Of a stretch of 64,000 nt of DNA, positions 45,434-54,497 are shown piece by piece (the first letter of the stretch is position 1; each line of letters starts with the position of its first letter). The position numbers were made by a program, and so were the translations under genes. The notes under the pieces were generated by a model that worked only from the letters and a program-made list of their open reading frames with translations, was not told the DNA's origin and made no database searches. This stretch comes from JAFNAG01 sp963824985 (GTDB taxonomy: Bacteria > Acidobacteriota > UBA6911). The stretch lies in NCBI GenBank assembly GCA_963824985.1, contig CAWGRQ010000018.1:62001-126000 (forward strand), given 5' to 3'.

Positions 45434-46516
45434 CTATCCAGGCTGCATTTCGAGGACCATCCGTACCCACGAGATCAATTGCTGCAGGTCGTCGAGGTCA
45501 ACCGTTTCCACCAGGGTGCCGGGGAACATGACCGGAATGCCCACGCAGAATGCATCGACATTCGCCCCCAGAGCCCGGGCTTCCGGGAGCGCGCTCGTGG
45601 GTGAAGCCGTGATCTTGATGCTCTGGCCCGCAGCAGCCGTGGCGGCGCGCAGGAATGCGCTGGCAGCGCCGGGAGATTCCCCATCAGGAATCAGGACGCC
45701 GCTGTCGAGAATTTCGACCGGATCTTTCGTGGTTCTCCCGGCGCCACGCTGGTAGCCCCCGACCATCATGACCTGCTTGGGAGCAAACCGCCGCGCGAGC
45801 CGCGCCAATCCCGAGTTGCTCATGGCGCTTTGCGTGGCCCAGGCCAGGACGATACCTTTGCCACTCCGGGCACTCAATCCCTTGAGCGCCTCCAGCAGGG
45901 AGTAGGCGCCAAACTTCCGGCTCAACATCGGCCCGGCGACGCGGTTCCCGGCCATGACGGCAACGTCCTTCACCGCGGCCACTGGTTCAAGCATTTCTAT
46001 CCCACGGGCCAGCGCCTCCTCCCGGGAGCGGGCGCCAATGTCGATCAAGAACCGGTCCAGAGTCAGGCTTTCCCTTCGCCCCCGCACCAGATGCGAGGAT
46101 GGCAGCGACACCACCCCTCGAATCGTTCCGTTTCTGGAAAAAATGTCGACATAGTGGCCTTCATGAAACTGAATGAAGAGCGGGCTTGGGGATCGCCCCC
46201 CCGGGGAGGCAACCCTCAGGTACCCTTCATCGGTAATATCCGTAACCACGAACCCGGGCTCGTCCACGGAAGCGACAACCAGCACTTGCGGAGTCCCGCC
46301 GCCGATCTGGACGATCAGGTTGCCCATGTTGTCCACTTCCGACGGGATGCCTTGGGGCAACCGGCTCCTCAGAAAGTCGATGAATTGTGCTTCGCGGCCC
46401 GTGACCGCCGTCTGGGATGCGTATTGAAGGAAGCTCTCCGCCAGCTTCTGGTCGGACTGGGCCCAGGCAGAGATCGGGCAAATTCCCAATAAGATCATGA
46501 ATGCGATTTGAATCAT
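45434..46516 (-). CDS. M42-like paralog lacking the metal ligands (pseudoenzyme)
   Basis: 360 residues from ATG 46516 with a signal peptide (IQIAFMILLGICPISAWAQ). It aligns over its length with the adjacent M42 peptidase, but every metal or catalytic residue is changed: AHMDEIG becomes ASVDEPG, GSTDDRGG becomes AGPMLSRKFG, QEETGLSG becomes TQSAMSNSG, AVDTF becomes MVGGYQ and the final YSHSY becomes LVETV. The fold core (GIPSEVDNMGNLIVQIGGGT) is kept. It is likely a non-catalytic partner or binding protein. It starts 43 bases after the active paralog's stop. Confidence 0.8.
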   Translation of the reverse strand: MIQIAFMILLGICPISAWAQSDQKLAESFLQYASQTAVTGREAQFIDFLRSRLPQGIPSEVDNMGNLIVQIGGGTPQVLVVASVDEPGFVVTDITDEGYLRVASPGGRSPSPLFIQFHEGHYVDIFSRNGTIRGVVSLPSSHLVRGRRESLTLDRFLIDIGARSREEALARGIEMLEPVAAVKDVAVMAGNRVAGPMLSRKFGAYSLLEALKGLSARSGKGIVLAWATQSAMSNSGLARLARRFAPKQVMMVGGYQRGAGRTTKDPVEILDSGVLIPDGESPGAASAFLRAATAAAGQSIKITASPTSALPEARALGANVDAFCVGIPVMFPGTLVETVDLDDLQQLISWVRMVLEMQPG

Positions 46517-46558
46517 CGACGTCTTCACCTGCCCCCTCCCTCTGGAATGCACCCCTGG

Positions 46559-47662
46559 TTAAAAGGACTCCGAAATCGCCACAATGAGATCCGACAACGC
46601 GAGCAGGTCGCGCATGTCCATGACCGAGATGTAGGAATGGGAATAGATCCCCGGCCACGACAACGGGATGTCCACCGACCCTGCCGCCAGAAACACCGAG
46701 CCGTCGTTACCGCCGCTCGTAATTCCCCATTGAACCGGGATTTTGCGTCCTTCGGCAATCTTACGAATCCGAAGGGAGACGTCGGCAGGCGTGATGTTGC
46801 TGCTGTCGAAGGAGCGCAGGATCGCCCCCTTGCCCAACGGGGTGTAGCCAATGTTTTTCGGGTCAAAGGGAGCATCCGACGACACGAAGGTGTCAACAGC
46901 CAACACATACTTTGGGGCATAGGCCTTGGTCAGGTTCCGGGATCCGCTCAGCCCGGTTTCTTCCTGCACCACCCAGGCGAAGGCAACGGTTTTGGGGAGT
47001 GTCTTGCCTGCCAGCCTGCGGACCGCGAGGATCTGAGCCGTACAGCCGCCACGATCATCGGTCGATCCGGCAGCAGACTTATATCTGCCGAGCTGCGTTA
47101 CCCGCTTCGGCTGCACTATGAAATCTCCAACACCGATGCCGAGCGCTTCCGTGGCGGCCTTTGACGCCGTACCGACATATACCAACAAATCGCCGGCAGC
47201 ATGATCCTGAGGAGTCTGCTCCCGATAGCTTTTGCGTGGTTTGACTATGCCGTCGACAACGCCCGATTTGGTGTGAACCTTGACCACTTTGCTTTCCCAG
47301 ATCGATGAAAACGAGCCCCCACGGCTTCTGGTCTTCAGCGTGCCCTCCTGGTCGATATCCGTGACCTCGAGCCCGATTTCGTCCATGTGGGCAATGAACA
47401 TCATCTCCGGGGCTCCGGAACCGAAGACCACCACCAGGTTCCCCATATCGTCGACCGTGGGCGCGACTTCCTTGGGTAAAAGGCCGCGTATCACCTCGCG
47501 AACCTTATCCTCGTGGAAAGAAACACCGGCCACCCCAATCAACCTTTGAAATATTTCCCGGGCCTCCTTCTCAGCAGATCCCTGAGAAAAGGAGGCGGCG
47601 TCAAACAGGAAAAATGAGAGGAGTGCCACCGGCAGGCAGTACTTTAAGAAGTTCCTGGGCAT
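46559..47662 (-). CDS. Secreted M42-family aminopeptidase
   Basis: 367 residues from ATG 47662 with a signal peptide (YCLPVALLSFFLFDAASFSQ). The family metal and catalytic residues are visible: H in FIAHMDEIG, bridging D in AGSTDDRGG, EE in VVQEETGLSG, D in LAVDTF and H in GIYSHSY. The inserted dimerisation domain is about residues 105-170. M42 enzymes trim peptides from the N-terminus with two Zn or Co ions and are usually cytoplasmic; a signal peptide is unusual. Upstream partner of the inactivated paralog. Confidence 0.88.
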   Translation of the reverse strand: MPRNFLKYCLPVALLSFFLFDAASFSQGSAEKEAREIFQRLIGVAGVSFHEDKVREVIRGLLPKEVAPTVDDMGNLVVVFGSGAPEMMFIAHMDEIGLEVTDIDQEGTLKTRSRGGSFSSIWESKVVKVHTKSGVVDGIVKPRKSYREQTPQDHAAGDLLVYVGTASKAATEALGIGVGDFIVQPKRVTQLGRYKSAAGSTDDRGGCTAQILAVRRLAGKTLPKTVAFAWVVQEETGLSGSRNLTKAYAPKYVLAVDTFVSSDAPFDPKNIGYTPLGKGAILRSFDSSNITPADVSLRIRKIAEGRKIPVQWGITSGGNDGSVFLAAGSVDIPLSWPGIYSHSYISVMDMRDLLALSDLIVAISESF

Positions 47663-47841
47663 ACTCGGCTCCTTGCACCTGTGCGCAGCGTTAATGATCA
47701 CCTGTGAAAGCGCTGACAGTTTATTGCCAAACCTGCCGGTTGGAAAGATATAAAAAGTCCATGCCGGTTTGGACTTGAACCAATGAGGGGAATGCCCTAT
47801 AAGCTATGTGCAATCTTAGGTGGGTGAAAAGGAGTCCCGAC

Positions 47842-49506
47842 ATGAGAAAAAGAGCTTATTTATTGTCCGTTCTGCTGCCGGCCATGATGCTGGCGGCATT
47901 CCTGGTTGCGGCGGCCGCTCAGACTCAGCCGAAGGCGGCGCAGGCCACGCCGCCCCCCATGCCCCCCGACCGCAAGGCCTACTCCGATGCCATGGCCATC
48001 AAGGAGGCGGACAAGAAAATCGAAGCCCTGAACAAGTTCATTGCCGATTTTCCTTCGAGCCCGCAGGTGAGCGGAGCGCACCTTGCCATGTTCGATGTTT
48101 TGGTCAAGAACTTTCCCGACCAGAAAGCCAAGATCCGGGAGCAGGCCGCCAAAGCCTTGGAAACAACGGTCAACCCACAGGTGAAGGCGAACACATATAA
48201 CACCATGGCGGGACTGCTCTGTGATGCCGGCATCCTGATCGAAGACGCGGAAAAATTTGCCACCCTGGCGCTGGCGGAGATCGGATTGGAATCGGCCCGA
48301 ATTGAGGCAAATCCTCCGGCCCCGCCGAATCCCAATCCGCAGGGGAATTCCAGACCGGCCCCCAATCCGCTGGCAGGCCTTAACCGCCTAAAACCGAATG
48401 TACAGGTGAACCTCGGGCGCATTTACCAGAAACAGGAAAAGCTCGATGAAGCCCAGAGGAGCTTCAAGGATGTCCTGGCGACCAACCCGCTAAATTCGGC
48501 AGCCTCGCTTGGCCTTGCAGAAATATGCGAGAAGCGAGGGGATAGCGCCAACGCGCTTACTGCCTATCTGAATGCCGCCGCGGTGAGCAAAATCCCGGCA
48601 TCCGCGCGCCAGGCGTTGAACGCCCTATATGCGAAAGCCCATAAAGGGTCCCTGGCTGGGCTGGAAGCGGCGCTCGACGCCAAATACCTCGAGGTCAACC
48701 CGCCGCCGTTTGCAGTTGAACCTTACAAAGCAACGGAAAAGCGCACCAGTCGCGTGGTTCTTACCGAAGTCTTCACCGGATCCGGCTGCCCGCCATGTGT
48801 TGCCGCCGACCTGGCTGCCGACCTGGCCATGGAGAGATACGGCAAGAACATGGCGATGCTCATGTATCACGAACATATCCCCCAGCCCGACCCGATGACC
48901 ACGCCTCAGACCACGGCCCGTTTCAAATATTACAACGGACGCGGCGTCCCGACCCTGGCTATCGACGGCGTGGCCACCTCGGGAGGCGGCGGCCGGGATG
49001 CTACAAAAGCAGTTTTCGAGCGCCTTACCAAGGAGATTGAAAAAGAGCTTGAGGTCCCCGCCGGGGCCGAGCTGAAGCTCAGCGCAGGGCTGAAGGGCGC
49101 CACCGTAAAGGCCGATGTGGTGCTGGACAAGCTGGGCAGTAACGCTCCCGAACTCAAACTGCACATCGTGCTTGCGGAAGAAAAACTGCGCTACACCGGA
49201 GAAAACGGAGTTCGTTTTCATCCCATGGTGGTGCGCAGCATGGCCGGGCCGGATGGCACGGGGCTCAACATCGACGGCAAAGGAACCCAGAAATTTTCCT
49301 GGGATTTTGACCTAAAGGCGATCAGCACCGCTATCAAGGATCATCTTGATGCCTATGAGGCGGGTGGGCATCGCGGCAATAGTTTTACGTTTACGGAAAA
49401 GAAATACGAGATCAATCCGAAGGATCTGCTTGTGGTTGCATTCGTGCAGGATGAGAAGACCAAAGCGATACTGCAGTCGGTTGTGATCCCGATAACGGCA
49501 AGGTAA
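47842..49506 (+). CDS. Secreted TPR-thioredoxin-like protein
   Basis: 554 residues from ATG 47842 (AAAAGGAG site). Signal peptide (YLLSVLLPAMMLAAFLVAAA). Residues 40-290 are helical repeats including TPR units (QVNLGRIYQKQEKLDEAQRS FKDVLATNPLNSAASLGLAE, split). A thioredoxin-like domain follows with a CPPC motif at 316-319 (GSGCPPCVAADLA) and the cis-Pro region GRGVPTLAIDG. The C-terminal 150 residues are beta-rich. It is probably a periplasmic thiol-disulfide protein; the CPPC sequence differs from the CGPC of thioredoxin. Confidence 0.82.
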   Translation: MRKRAYLLSVLLPAMMLAAFLVAAAAQTQPKAAQATPPPMPPDRKAYSDAMAIKEADKKIEALNKFIADFPSSPQVSGAHLAMFDVLVKNFPDQKAKIREQAAKALETTVNPQVKANTYNTMAGLLCDAGILIEDAEKFATLALAEIGLESARIEANPPAPPNPNPQGNSRPAPNPLAGLNRLKPNVQVNLGRIYQKQEKLDEAQRSFKDVLATNPLNSAASLGLAEICEKRGDSANALTAYLNAAAVSKIPASARQALNALYAKAHKGSLAGLEAALDAKYLEVNPPPFAVEPYKATEKRTSRVVLTEVFTGSGCPPCVAADLAADLAMERYGKNMAMLMYHEHIPQPDPMTTPQTTARFKYYNGRGVPTLAIDGVATSGGGGRDATKAVFERLTKEIEKELEVPAGAELKLSAGLKGATVKADVVLDKLGSNAPELKLHIVLAEEKLRYTGENGVRFHPMVVRSMAGPDGTGLNIDGKGTQKFSWDFDLKAISTAIKDHLDAYEAGGHRGNSFTFTEKKYEINPKDLLVVAFVQDEKTKAILQSVVIPITAR

Positions 49507-49622
49507 GCCAGCCGGAGTCCTCGACAGAGCTGCAAGCGTGAGTGAGCGGGTGCCGTGCACTTCTGTTCATTCGCTTGCGAAAGACGTCTGGGAATGGTTT
49601 GGGCCAGTGTTGAAGACTCTCG

Positions 49623-50270
49623 TCAGGAGGCGGAAATCTGAGTAGCCCGGGCCACCGGGCAAGCCTTCAGAATTTCATGCAGCGCTTCTTCGGCAGTTTC
49701 CGGCCCCACCACATCCCCCGGAAGATATACCACCAGCCAGGCGGTTTCGGTTTCCGGCTTGACCTTTACCTTTTCGTTACCGGTGATCGGCGTGTCCAAT
49801 GGGCCGATGGCATCGGTCAAAAGAGGCTTGCCGGCAAGATTGATCGGACCTCGCAACGATTCATAACTCTCCCCTTCGCGGCCGCTGCGCAAAAACAGCG
49901 GCGGTGTGAAGGTACCTTCGCGCATCACGCAGCAGGGCGCGGCAAGTTGCACTGAAAGGCAATTGTTGACATCCACCAGGGGGTGAAGCGCGGGCAATTC
50001 CTCACCCTTAAGAATCCGGCGCAGGAGAGCCTCCGAGGACGGCCGGTACCTCGTTGGATCGCAACCCGCAGCCTTGAAGAGCCTCCGCAGGGCTGCAACC
50101 GGGGGATGGCTGGCCAGACTCTCCAGATTCAGCCGCGACCGTGCTTCGCGCGCCACGCCGGCGCGGCAGGCCGCGAGTCGATCTTCGCCGCAGGGGACCA
50201 ATTCCAGGTGTGCCCAGAACAGAGACCAGCCCTGCAATTCTTTGACGACCTCAAACGGCGGTTTTTGCAT
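49623..50270 (-). CDS. B3/B4 tRNA-binding-domain protein
   Basis: 215 residues. Start ATG 50270 with AGGAGGTTGG. The B3/B4 domain found in phenylalanyl-tRNA synthetase beta chains is visible as SHPPVAALRRLFKAAGCDPT, RYRPSSEALLRRILKGEELP and LHPLVDVNNCLSVQLAAP. Stand-alone members are widespread and may edit or bind aminoacyl-tRNA. No related genes are nearby. Confidence 0.82.
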   Translation of the reverse strand: MQKPPFEVVKELQGWSLFWAHLELVPCGEDRLAACRAGVAREARSRLNLESLASHPPVAALRRLFKAAGCDPTRYRPSSEALLRRILKGEELPALHPLVDVNNCLSVQLAAPCCVMREGTFTPPLFLRSGREGESYESLRGPINLAGKPLLTDAIGPLDTPITGNEKVKVKPETETAWLVVYLPGDVVGPETAEEALHEILKACPVARATQISAS

Positions 50271-50333
50271 CCAACCTCCTAGCACAATTGCTCGACATGT
50301 TCTCGCGCCCAAGCCGGACGCGGTTGCGGGAAG

Positions 50334-51416
50334 CTATTTTTCGGCCAGCAGCTCCGCCAGGTATTTCCCCCATATGGCCGGGTTCGAGTGCGTCCCGTGG
50401 CCGCTGGTCTGATCGCTGATGGGAATCAGGATGTACCGGCCACGCTTGACTCGTAAGATCTCCTTCTCCAGGATGCCGAGTTCGGGCGGATTGACCTGGT
50501 CGTCGGCGGAGTTTATCGCATAGAGAGGCGCCTTGATCTTGTCCAGGTGGGGAGACGGATTGTATTCACGCGAGGAGTCGTACTGGTAGATCATGTCGTT
50601 GGCATCGAGCGATCTCAGATAGCCATTCGTCCGGCTTTCGAGAAATGCCTCGGCGGCCACGCGCGTCGGCGCACTCTTCTGCCACTGAAGCGGACTGCTG
50701 ACCATGAACAGCATGACGTTGATCGCGCCGATCAACCCTCGGCGCGGCGGGCTCTGATATTCACCCTCTTTCCACTCCGGATCGTTGCGAATGGCATCAA
50801 TCATCATCTTGCGCATCATGCGATTCCGCCCGGCGATCTCGACCGGCAGGCTGGCCAGAGGCATGAGAGCGTCCATATAATCGGGATAGGTGTATCCCCA
50901 GACCCAGGACATCATGCCGCCCATCGAGGTTCCCATCACCAACCGCAGATGATTCACACCCAGATGCCGTGTCAGCATCTGATATTGAGCAACCACCATG
51001 TCGTTGTAGGTATATCGGGGGAAACGCATGTGCAGGCCGTCGCTCGGCCGGCTCGACCTGCCGTGACCGATCGCGTCCGGGAAAATGATGTAGTATTTGG
51101 TCGCATCCAACAGCTGTCCGGGGCCGAACAACCCGCCGGCAAACTGTCGATTCGAAAGAAACGCGGCCCCATTTCCCGTCGTTCCGTGCATGATCAGAAC
51201 CGCATTCCGGACCACGCCAGCTTCATCCCTCGCAGGCGTTCCGATCGTGGTATAGTGCAGTTTCAGTTGGGGTAAACTCTCGCCGCTCTCGAATTTGAAG
51301 TTTTCAATAATATAATCCCCCGCCACGGGGGCGGGATAGTTGGGTTGCTGCTGGCCCGCCATGGCTACTCCGACTGCCAACCACAGACCAACACCCAGGA
51401 TACGTGCGTGCTTCAT
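50334..51416 (-). CDS. Secreted alpha/beta hydrolase (homoserine acetyltransferase-like)
   Basis: 360 residues with a signal peptide (RILGVGLWLAVGVAMAGQQ). The nucleophile Ser is in VMGTSMGGMMS, the Asp in NSADDQVNP and the His in GHGTHSNP. The overall pattern follows the MetX-like hydrolase group (YYIIFPDAIGHGRSSRPSDG), but secretion argues for an esterase or lactonase, not for methionine synthesis. Monocistronic. Confidence 0.83.
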   Translation of the reverse strand: MKHARILGVGLWLAVGVAMAGQQQPNYPAPVAGDYIIENFKFESGESLPQLKLHYTTIGTPARDEAGVVRNAVLIMHGTTGNGAAFLSNRQFAGGLFGPGQLLDATKYYIIFPDAIGHGRSSRPSDGLHMRFPRYTYNDMVVAQYQMLTRHLGVNHLRLVMGTSMGGMMSWVWGYTYPDYMDALMPLASLPVEIAGRNRMMRKMMIDAIRNDPEWKEGEYQSPPRRGLIGAINVMLFMVSSPLQWQKSAPTRVAAEAFLESRTNGYLRSLDANDMIYQYDSSREYNPSPHLDKIKAPLYAINSADDQVNPPELGILEKEILRVKRGRYILIPISDQTSGHGTHSNPAIWGKYLAELLAEK

Positions 51417-51543
51417 AATCGTCTCCCCAATCCGAACTTTTCATGAACGTCGTTCGCAAATGAATCAAGCAGGCCAATGACAGGAGATTCCCTGGCGCGA
51501 CCAGGGAAATCGAAACCGGTCGAAATCCGCTGGCCACATTCCG

Positions 51544-52323
51544 TTATTTTTGTTGCCTGCCGCCCAGGCGGAACTGTTTGACGGCCCTTTCTACCAGCCG
51601 GCGCAATTCTGCGATCGGCTCCGGATTATCGTCCACCTGCAGGCGCAGCACGACATCATTGTTTAGCCAGACACCGCCACCCTTTTTGACTATCAACATC
51701 GCCGCGGATTGCATCCCGCGCTTATCGCCGCCCGCCTTTTGCCCCGCCTCCAGAGCCGCGAGAAGCCGGAGCGAGAGATGGCCAGCAGTCGCCTCAAAGG
51801 CGGTGACCATGCCATCGACCACAGCTTCCCCGGCGAGGATATTCCCCTGCGCGGTGCAGAATTTTCCGCCCTTGTCGCCGGCCCAGGCATCTGCCTTCGG
51901 ACCGGTATAGGCGGAATAATCACCCTTGGCATTCATGACGGCGAATTGCCTCCCCTGCCTGGGGTAACTCGGTCTGGGGTCGGGGTCGGCCTCCCAAATC
52001 TTCTTGATGATGGCATCGGGAGTCATGCCCTGCTTCAATAACGCGAGCGCCTGAGGGCCGTAGCTGACATCCACATAAGCCTGCGTGGCGACTGCCCCTA
52101 CTCCGGCCTCAGCCCAAAGCACTCCATTCCCCACGGAGAAGACCCGCGACTGAACCGCGCCGCCGACCTCACCGGTCGCGGGATCATAACCCAGAATCGA
52201 AAAGGTGGCGACCGGACCGGTACTTTCCCCAACCGGGAGGGGCGTGAGTCCCTGCCTGGCCTCTATCCAGGCGTTAGCCGCGACAAGAACAACAGCAGCA
52301 ATCGGAATCCACTTGCGCACCAT
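51544..52323 (-). CDS. Secreted DUF1028 protein
   Basis: 259 residues from ATG 52323 (AAGGAGCT site). Signal peptide (WIPIAAVVLVAANAWIEA). The DUF1028 domain (Ntn-hydrolase-like fold) is seen in TGPVATFSILGYDPATGEVG GAVQSRVFSVG (split), AGVGAVATQAYVDVSYGPQA and FCTAQGNILAGEAVVDGMVT. The C-terminal tail (NPEPIAELRRLVERAVKQFR) is helical. Function in the family is not established. Confidence 0.83.
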   Translation of the reverse strand: MVRKWIPIAAVVLVAANAWIEARQGLTPLPVGESTGPVATFSILGYDPATGEVGGAVQSRVFSVGNGVLWAEAGVGAVATQAYVDVSYGPQALALLKQGMTPDAIIKKIWEADPDPRPSYPRQGRQFAVMNAKGDYSAYTGPKADAWAGDKGGKFCTAQGNILAGEAVVDGMVTAFEATAGHLSLRLLAALEAGQKAGGDKRGMQSAAMLIVKKGGGVWLNNDVVLRLQVDDNPEPIAELRRLVERAVKQFRLGGRQQK

Positions 52324-52485
52324 AGCTCCTTCAACCGCCTTTCGCATTCGAGTTCGTCCGGTTCCACCGCCCCGGGCCAAGCAGCCCATGAGGAATGCCA
52401 TTGTCTCACCATCATGGAGGGTTGGGAAGAACTAAGAACTGCAATGCATGAGGGTTGGGCGGCACCGCAGGTTTTTCCCCAGACA

Positions 52486-53181
52486 TCATGCAGAAACCAG
52501 CTGGAAGCAGATATCTTCGAGGGCAGAGGTGACTCTTCGTCGTGCCCGCAGCTCATCCGGAGTTCCGTGGAAGGCCATGTTCCCCCGATTCAGAAGGATT
52601 AATCGATCACACACGGATTCCGCAAAGGGGAGGTTCCGCGTGGACATCAGAATGGCGCGCCGTCCGGCGCGCCCGCTTGTAATCAGATCTTCAAGAACCT
52701 GAATTGTCTTGGGATCCAGGGACTCCGTCGGTTCGTCCAGTATCCAATATGCCGGATCAGACATGAGAGATCCGATCAGGGCGGTTTTGCGCCTCATGCA
52801 ACGCGAGTAGGTCTTGATCAGACTATCGGCCTGTGTCTCCATGCCAAAAAGCTGGAGATAGTTCCGTATCTTCGGTTGAGTCGCCTCCCGCGGAATCTGA
52901 TGGAGGCTGGCCTTGAAACTGAGCATCTCTCTTCCGGTCAGGTAATCGAAAGCAAACGGCTCATCCGGGAGGTACCCCACCTTGATTTGAAAATCCGGCG
53001 GACGCACGATTTCTCCGGCCGTGGGCCTAATAATTCCGGAAAGGATGCGCAGTGTGGTGCTCTTGCCGGCGCCATCGCGTCCCAGGAGCCCCAGCACCTC
53101 GCCCCGATTGAGAGTCAGGCTGATCCTTCGGAGCGCATCCTTGTTCCCGAAGCGTTTCGACACTTCCAATAGACGGATCAA
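52486..53181 (-). CDS. ABC transporter ATP-binding protein, TTG start
   Basis: 231 residues from TTG 53181; AAAGGAG lies 7 bases upstream, while the longer frame to 53331 has no similarity. Walker A is GRDGAGKST (Arg-Asp in place of the usual Pro-Asn), the signature is YSRCMRRKTAL in place of YSxGM, and Walker B is YWILDEPTESLD. The fold is of the ABC-2/drug-export class (SLTLNRGEVLGLLGRDG). No permease gene is adjacent. The signature Cys makes weak or altered ATP hydrolysis possible. Confidence 0.82.
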   Translation of the reverse strand: MIRLLEVSKRFGNKDALRRISLTLNRGEVLGLLGRDGAGKSTTLRILSGIIRPTAGEIVRPPDFQIKVGYLPDEPFAFDYLTGREMLSFKASLHQIPREATQPKIRNYLQLFGMETQADSLIKTYSRCMRRKTALIGSLMSDPAYWILDEPTESLDPKTIQVLEDLITSGRAGRRAILMSTRNLPFAESVCDRLILLNRGNMAFHGTPDELRARRRVTSALEDICFQLVSA

Positions 53182-53452
53182 GTCGATCTCCTTTGGGTCT
53201 GATTGTACCGGCACGATCGCGCCCAACCACCATTTCCGGATAAGGTTTCGAGACCGAAGCGATCGACTGCCAGCCTCGAGCTCAAGAAACACTGAGTATC
53301 TTGAGGAGTCGGGAAACCCAAACCGCCCCAAGGGGCATGCGCGCCGGCTTTATTTCAACGGCGATCCTATTGTTTCGCCGCCCCCGGTCATATTTCAAAG
53401 GAAGGTCTTTTGTCCGTGATTTCGGGGAAGGGAAAGGTGCAAACTATCAACC

Positions 53453-54094
53453 ATGAGAATCCGGGCTATGAAAACGTTACGCTCGTCGCTTTCCGGCGCC
53501 ATAATGCTGATGGCGCTCTTAACCTGCCATCTCGTCGCCGAAACGCAAAAAACACCGGTGCGGCAGCCGGGGCTCTACGCCGTCTTTGAAACCTCGATGG
53601 GAACGTTCGTATGCGTGCTCCATGAGAAACAGACCCCCAAAACGGTCGCCCGATTTGTCGGCCTGGCCGAAGGAAAGCTGGAATGGCTGAATCCCAAGGG
53701 AGATTTCGTTAAAAACCGTCCCTTTTACGACGGGACCATATTCTACCGGGTCGTAAAGAAATTCATGATCCAGGCCGGCGATGTGACTGGAATCGGCACC
53801 TTCCAATCGGTCCTCCCTTTCGAGGACGAAATCGTCGGTTCCCTCAAATTCGGCAATCCCGGCGTGCTGGCCATGGCCAATTCCGGCCCGCCGAACACAA
53901 ATACCTCGCAGTTCTTTATAACGGTCGCTCCGGCGCCCCATCTGAACAACCTGCACACCATCTTCGGCCGGGTGGTCGAGGGCTTGGACGTGGTCGTGAA
54001 CATCTCCAACGTTCCCGTCCTGGGCAGCAAGCCCATCAAGGACGTGCTGATCAAAAAACTTACTATTGAAAGGGTCGGCAGCAAATCTAAATAG
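53453..54094 (+). CDS. Secreted peptidyl-prolyl isomerase, cyclophilin type
   Basis: 213 residues. Signal peptide (SLSGAIMLMALLTCHLVAE). The cyclophilin domain has FYDGTIFYRVVKKFMIQAGD, NPGVLAMANSGPPNTNTSQF FITVAPAPHLNNLHTIFGRV (split). The active-site Arg (YR) and the QFFIT strand are present. It would speed folding of exported proteins. Starts at 53453 or at the second Met. Confidence 0.88.
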   Translation: MRIRAMKTLRSSLSGAIMLMALLTCHLVAETQKTPVRQPGLYAVFETSMGTFVCVLHEKQTPKTVARFVGLAEGKLEWLNPKGDFVKNRPFYDGTIFYRVVKKFMIQAGDVTGIGTFQSVLPFEDEIVGSLKFGNPGVLAMANSGPPNTNTSQFFITVAPAPHLNNLHTIFGRVVEGLDVVVNISNVPVLGSKPIKDVLIKKLTIERVGSKSK

Positions 54095-54497
54095 AGGAAG
54101 GATTTGGAGTCAGCAGTATGGCACCGCTTTCAGTAAACATCAGGCCCCAAAATAGACGCCACGGATGGCAAAGATTCAAAAAGCTGGCGCATCATTGGTT
54201 CGAACTGGAGTTCTCTGGCGCCGCGTGTGAGAAGCAGCGCCGATGACCGGTCCTGAGAGTCGATCATGCAGCATTTCAGCCCCCTGGGTATCTAACCGGC
54301 GGCCCGAGTAAATGATCCAGAGGTTTTCGACAAATCCGTGCAATCCGTGTAATCCGTGGCGTTTTGGCTTTCGTTTCTCCTGAATCGACTCCTACGTCCT
54401 ATTACGCCCGGATGTTCATCAGCATGCGCGTTTCGAGCCAGGATTTGGTATACTTCCGCGTTTTGAATTCCTGGCTGGAGGGGAATGGAGCACGCAT
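54095..54497. other. Intergenic region with AATCCGTG direct repeats
   Basis: About 400 bases without a gene. AATCCGTG occurs three times in a 9-base period at 54333-54358. A TATACTT box about 45 bases upstream of the next gene may be part of its promoter. Confidence 0.5.
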
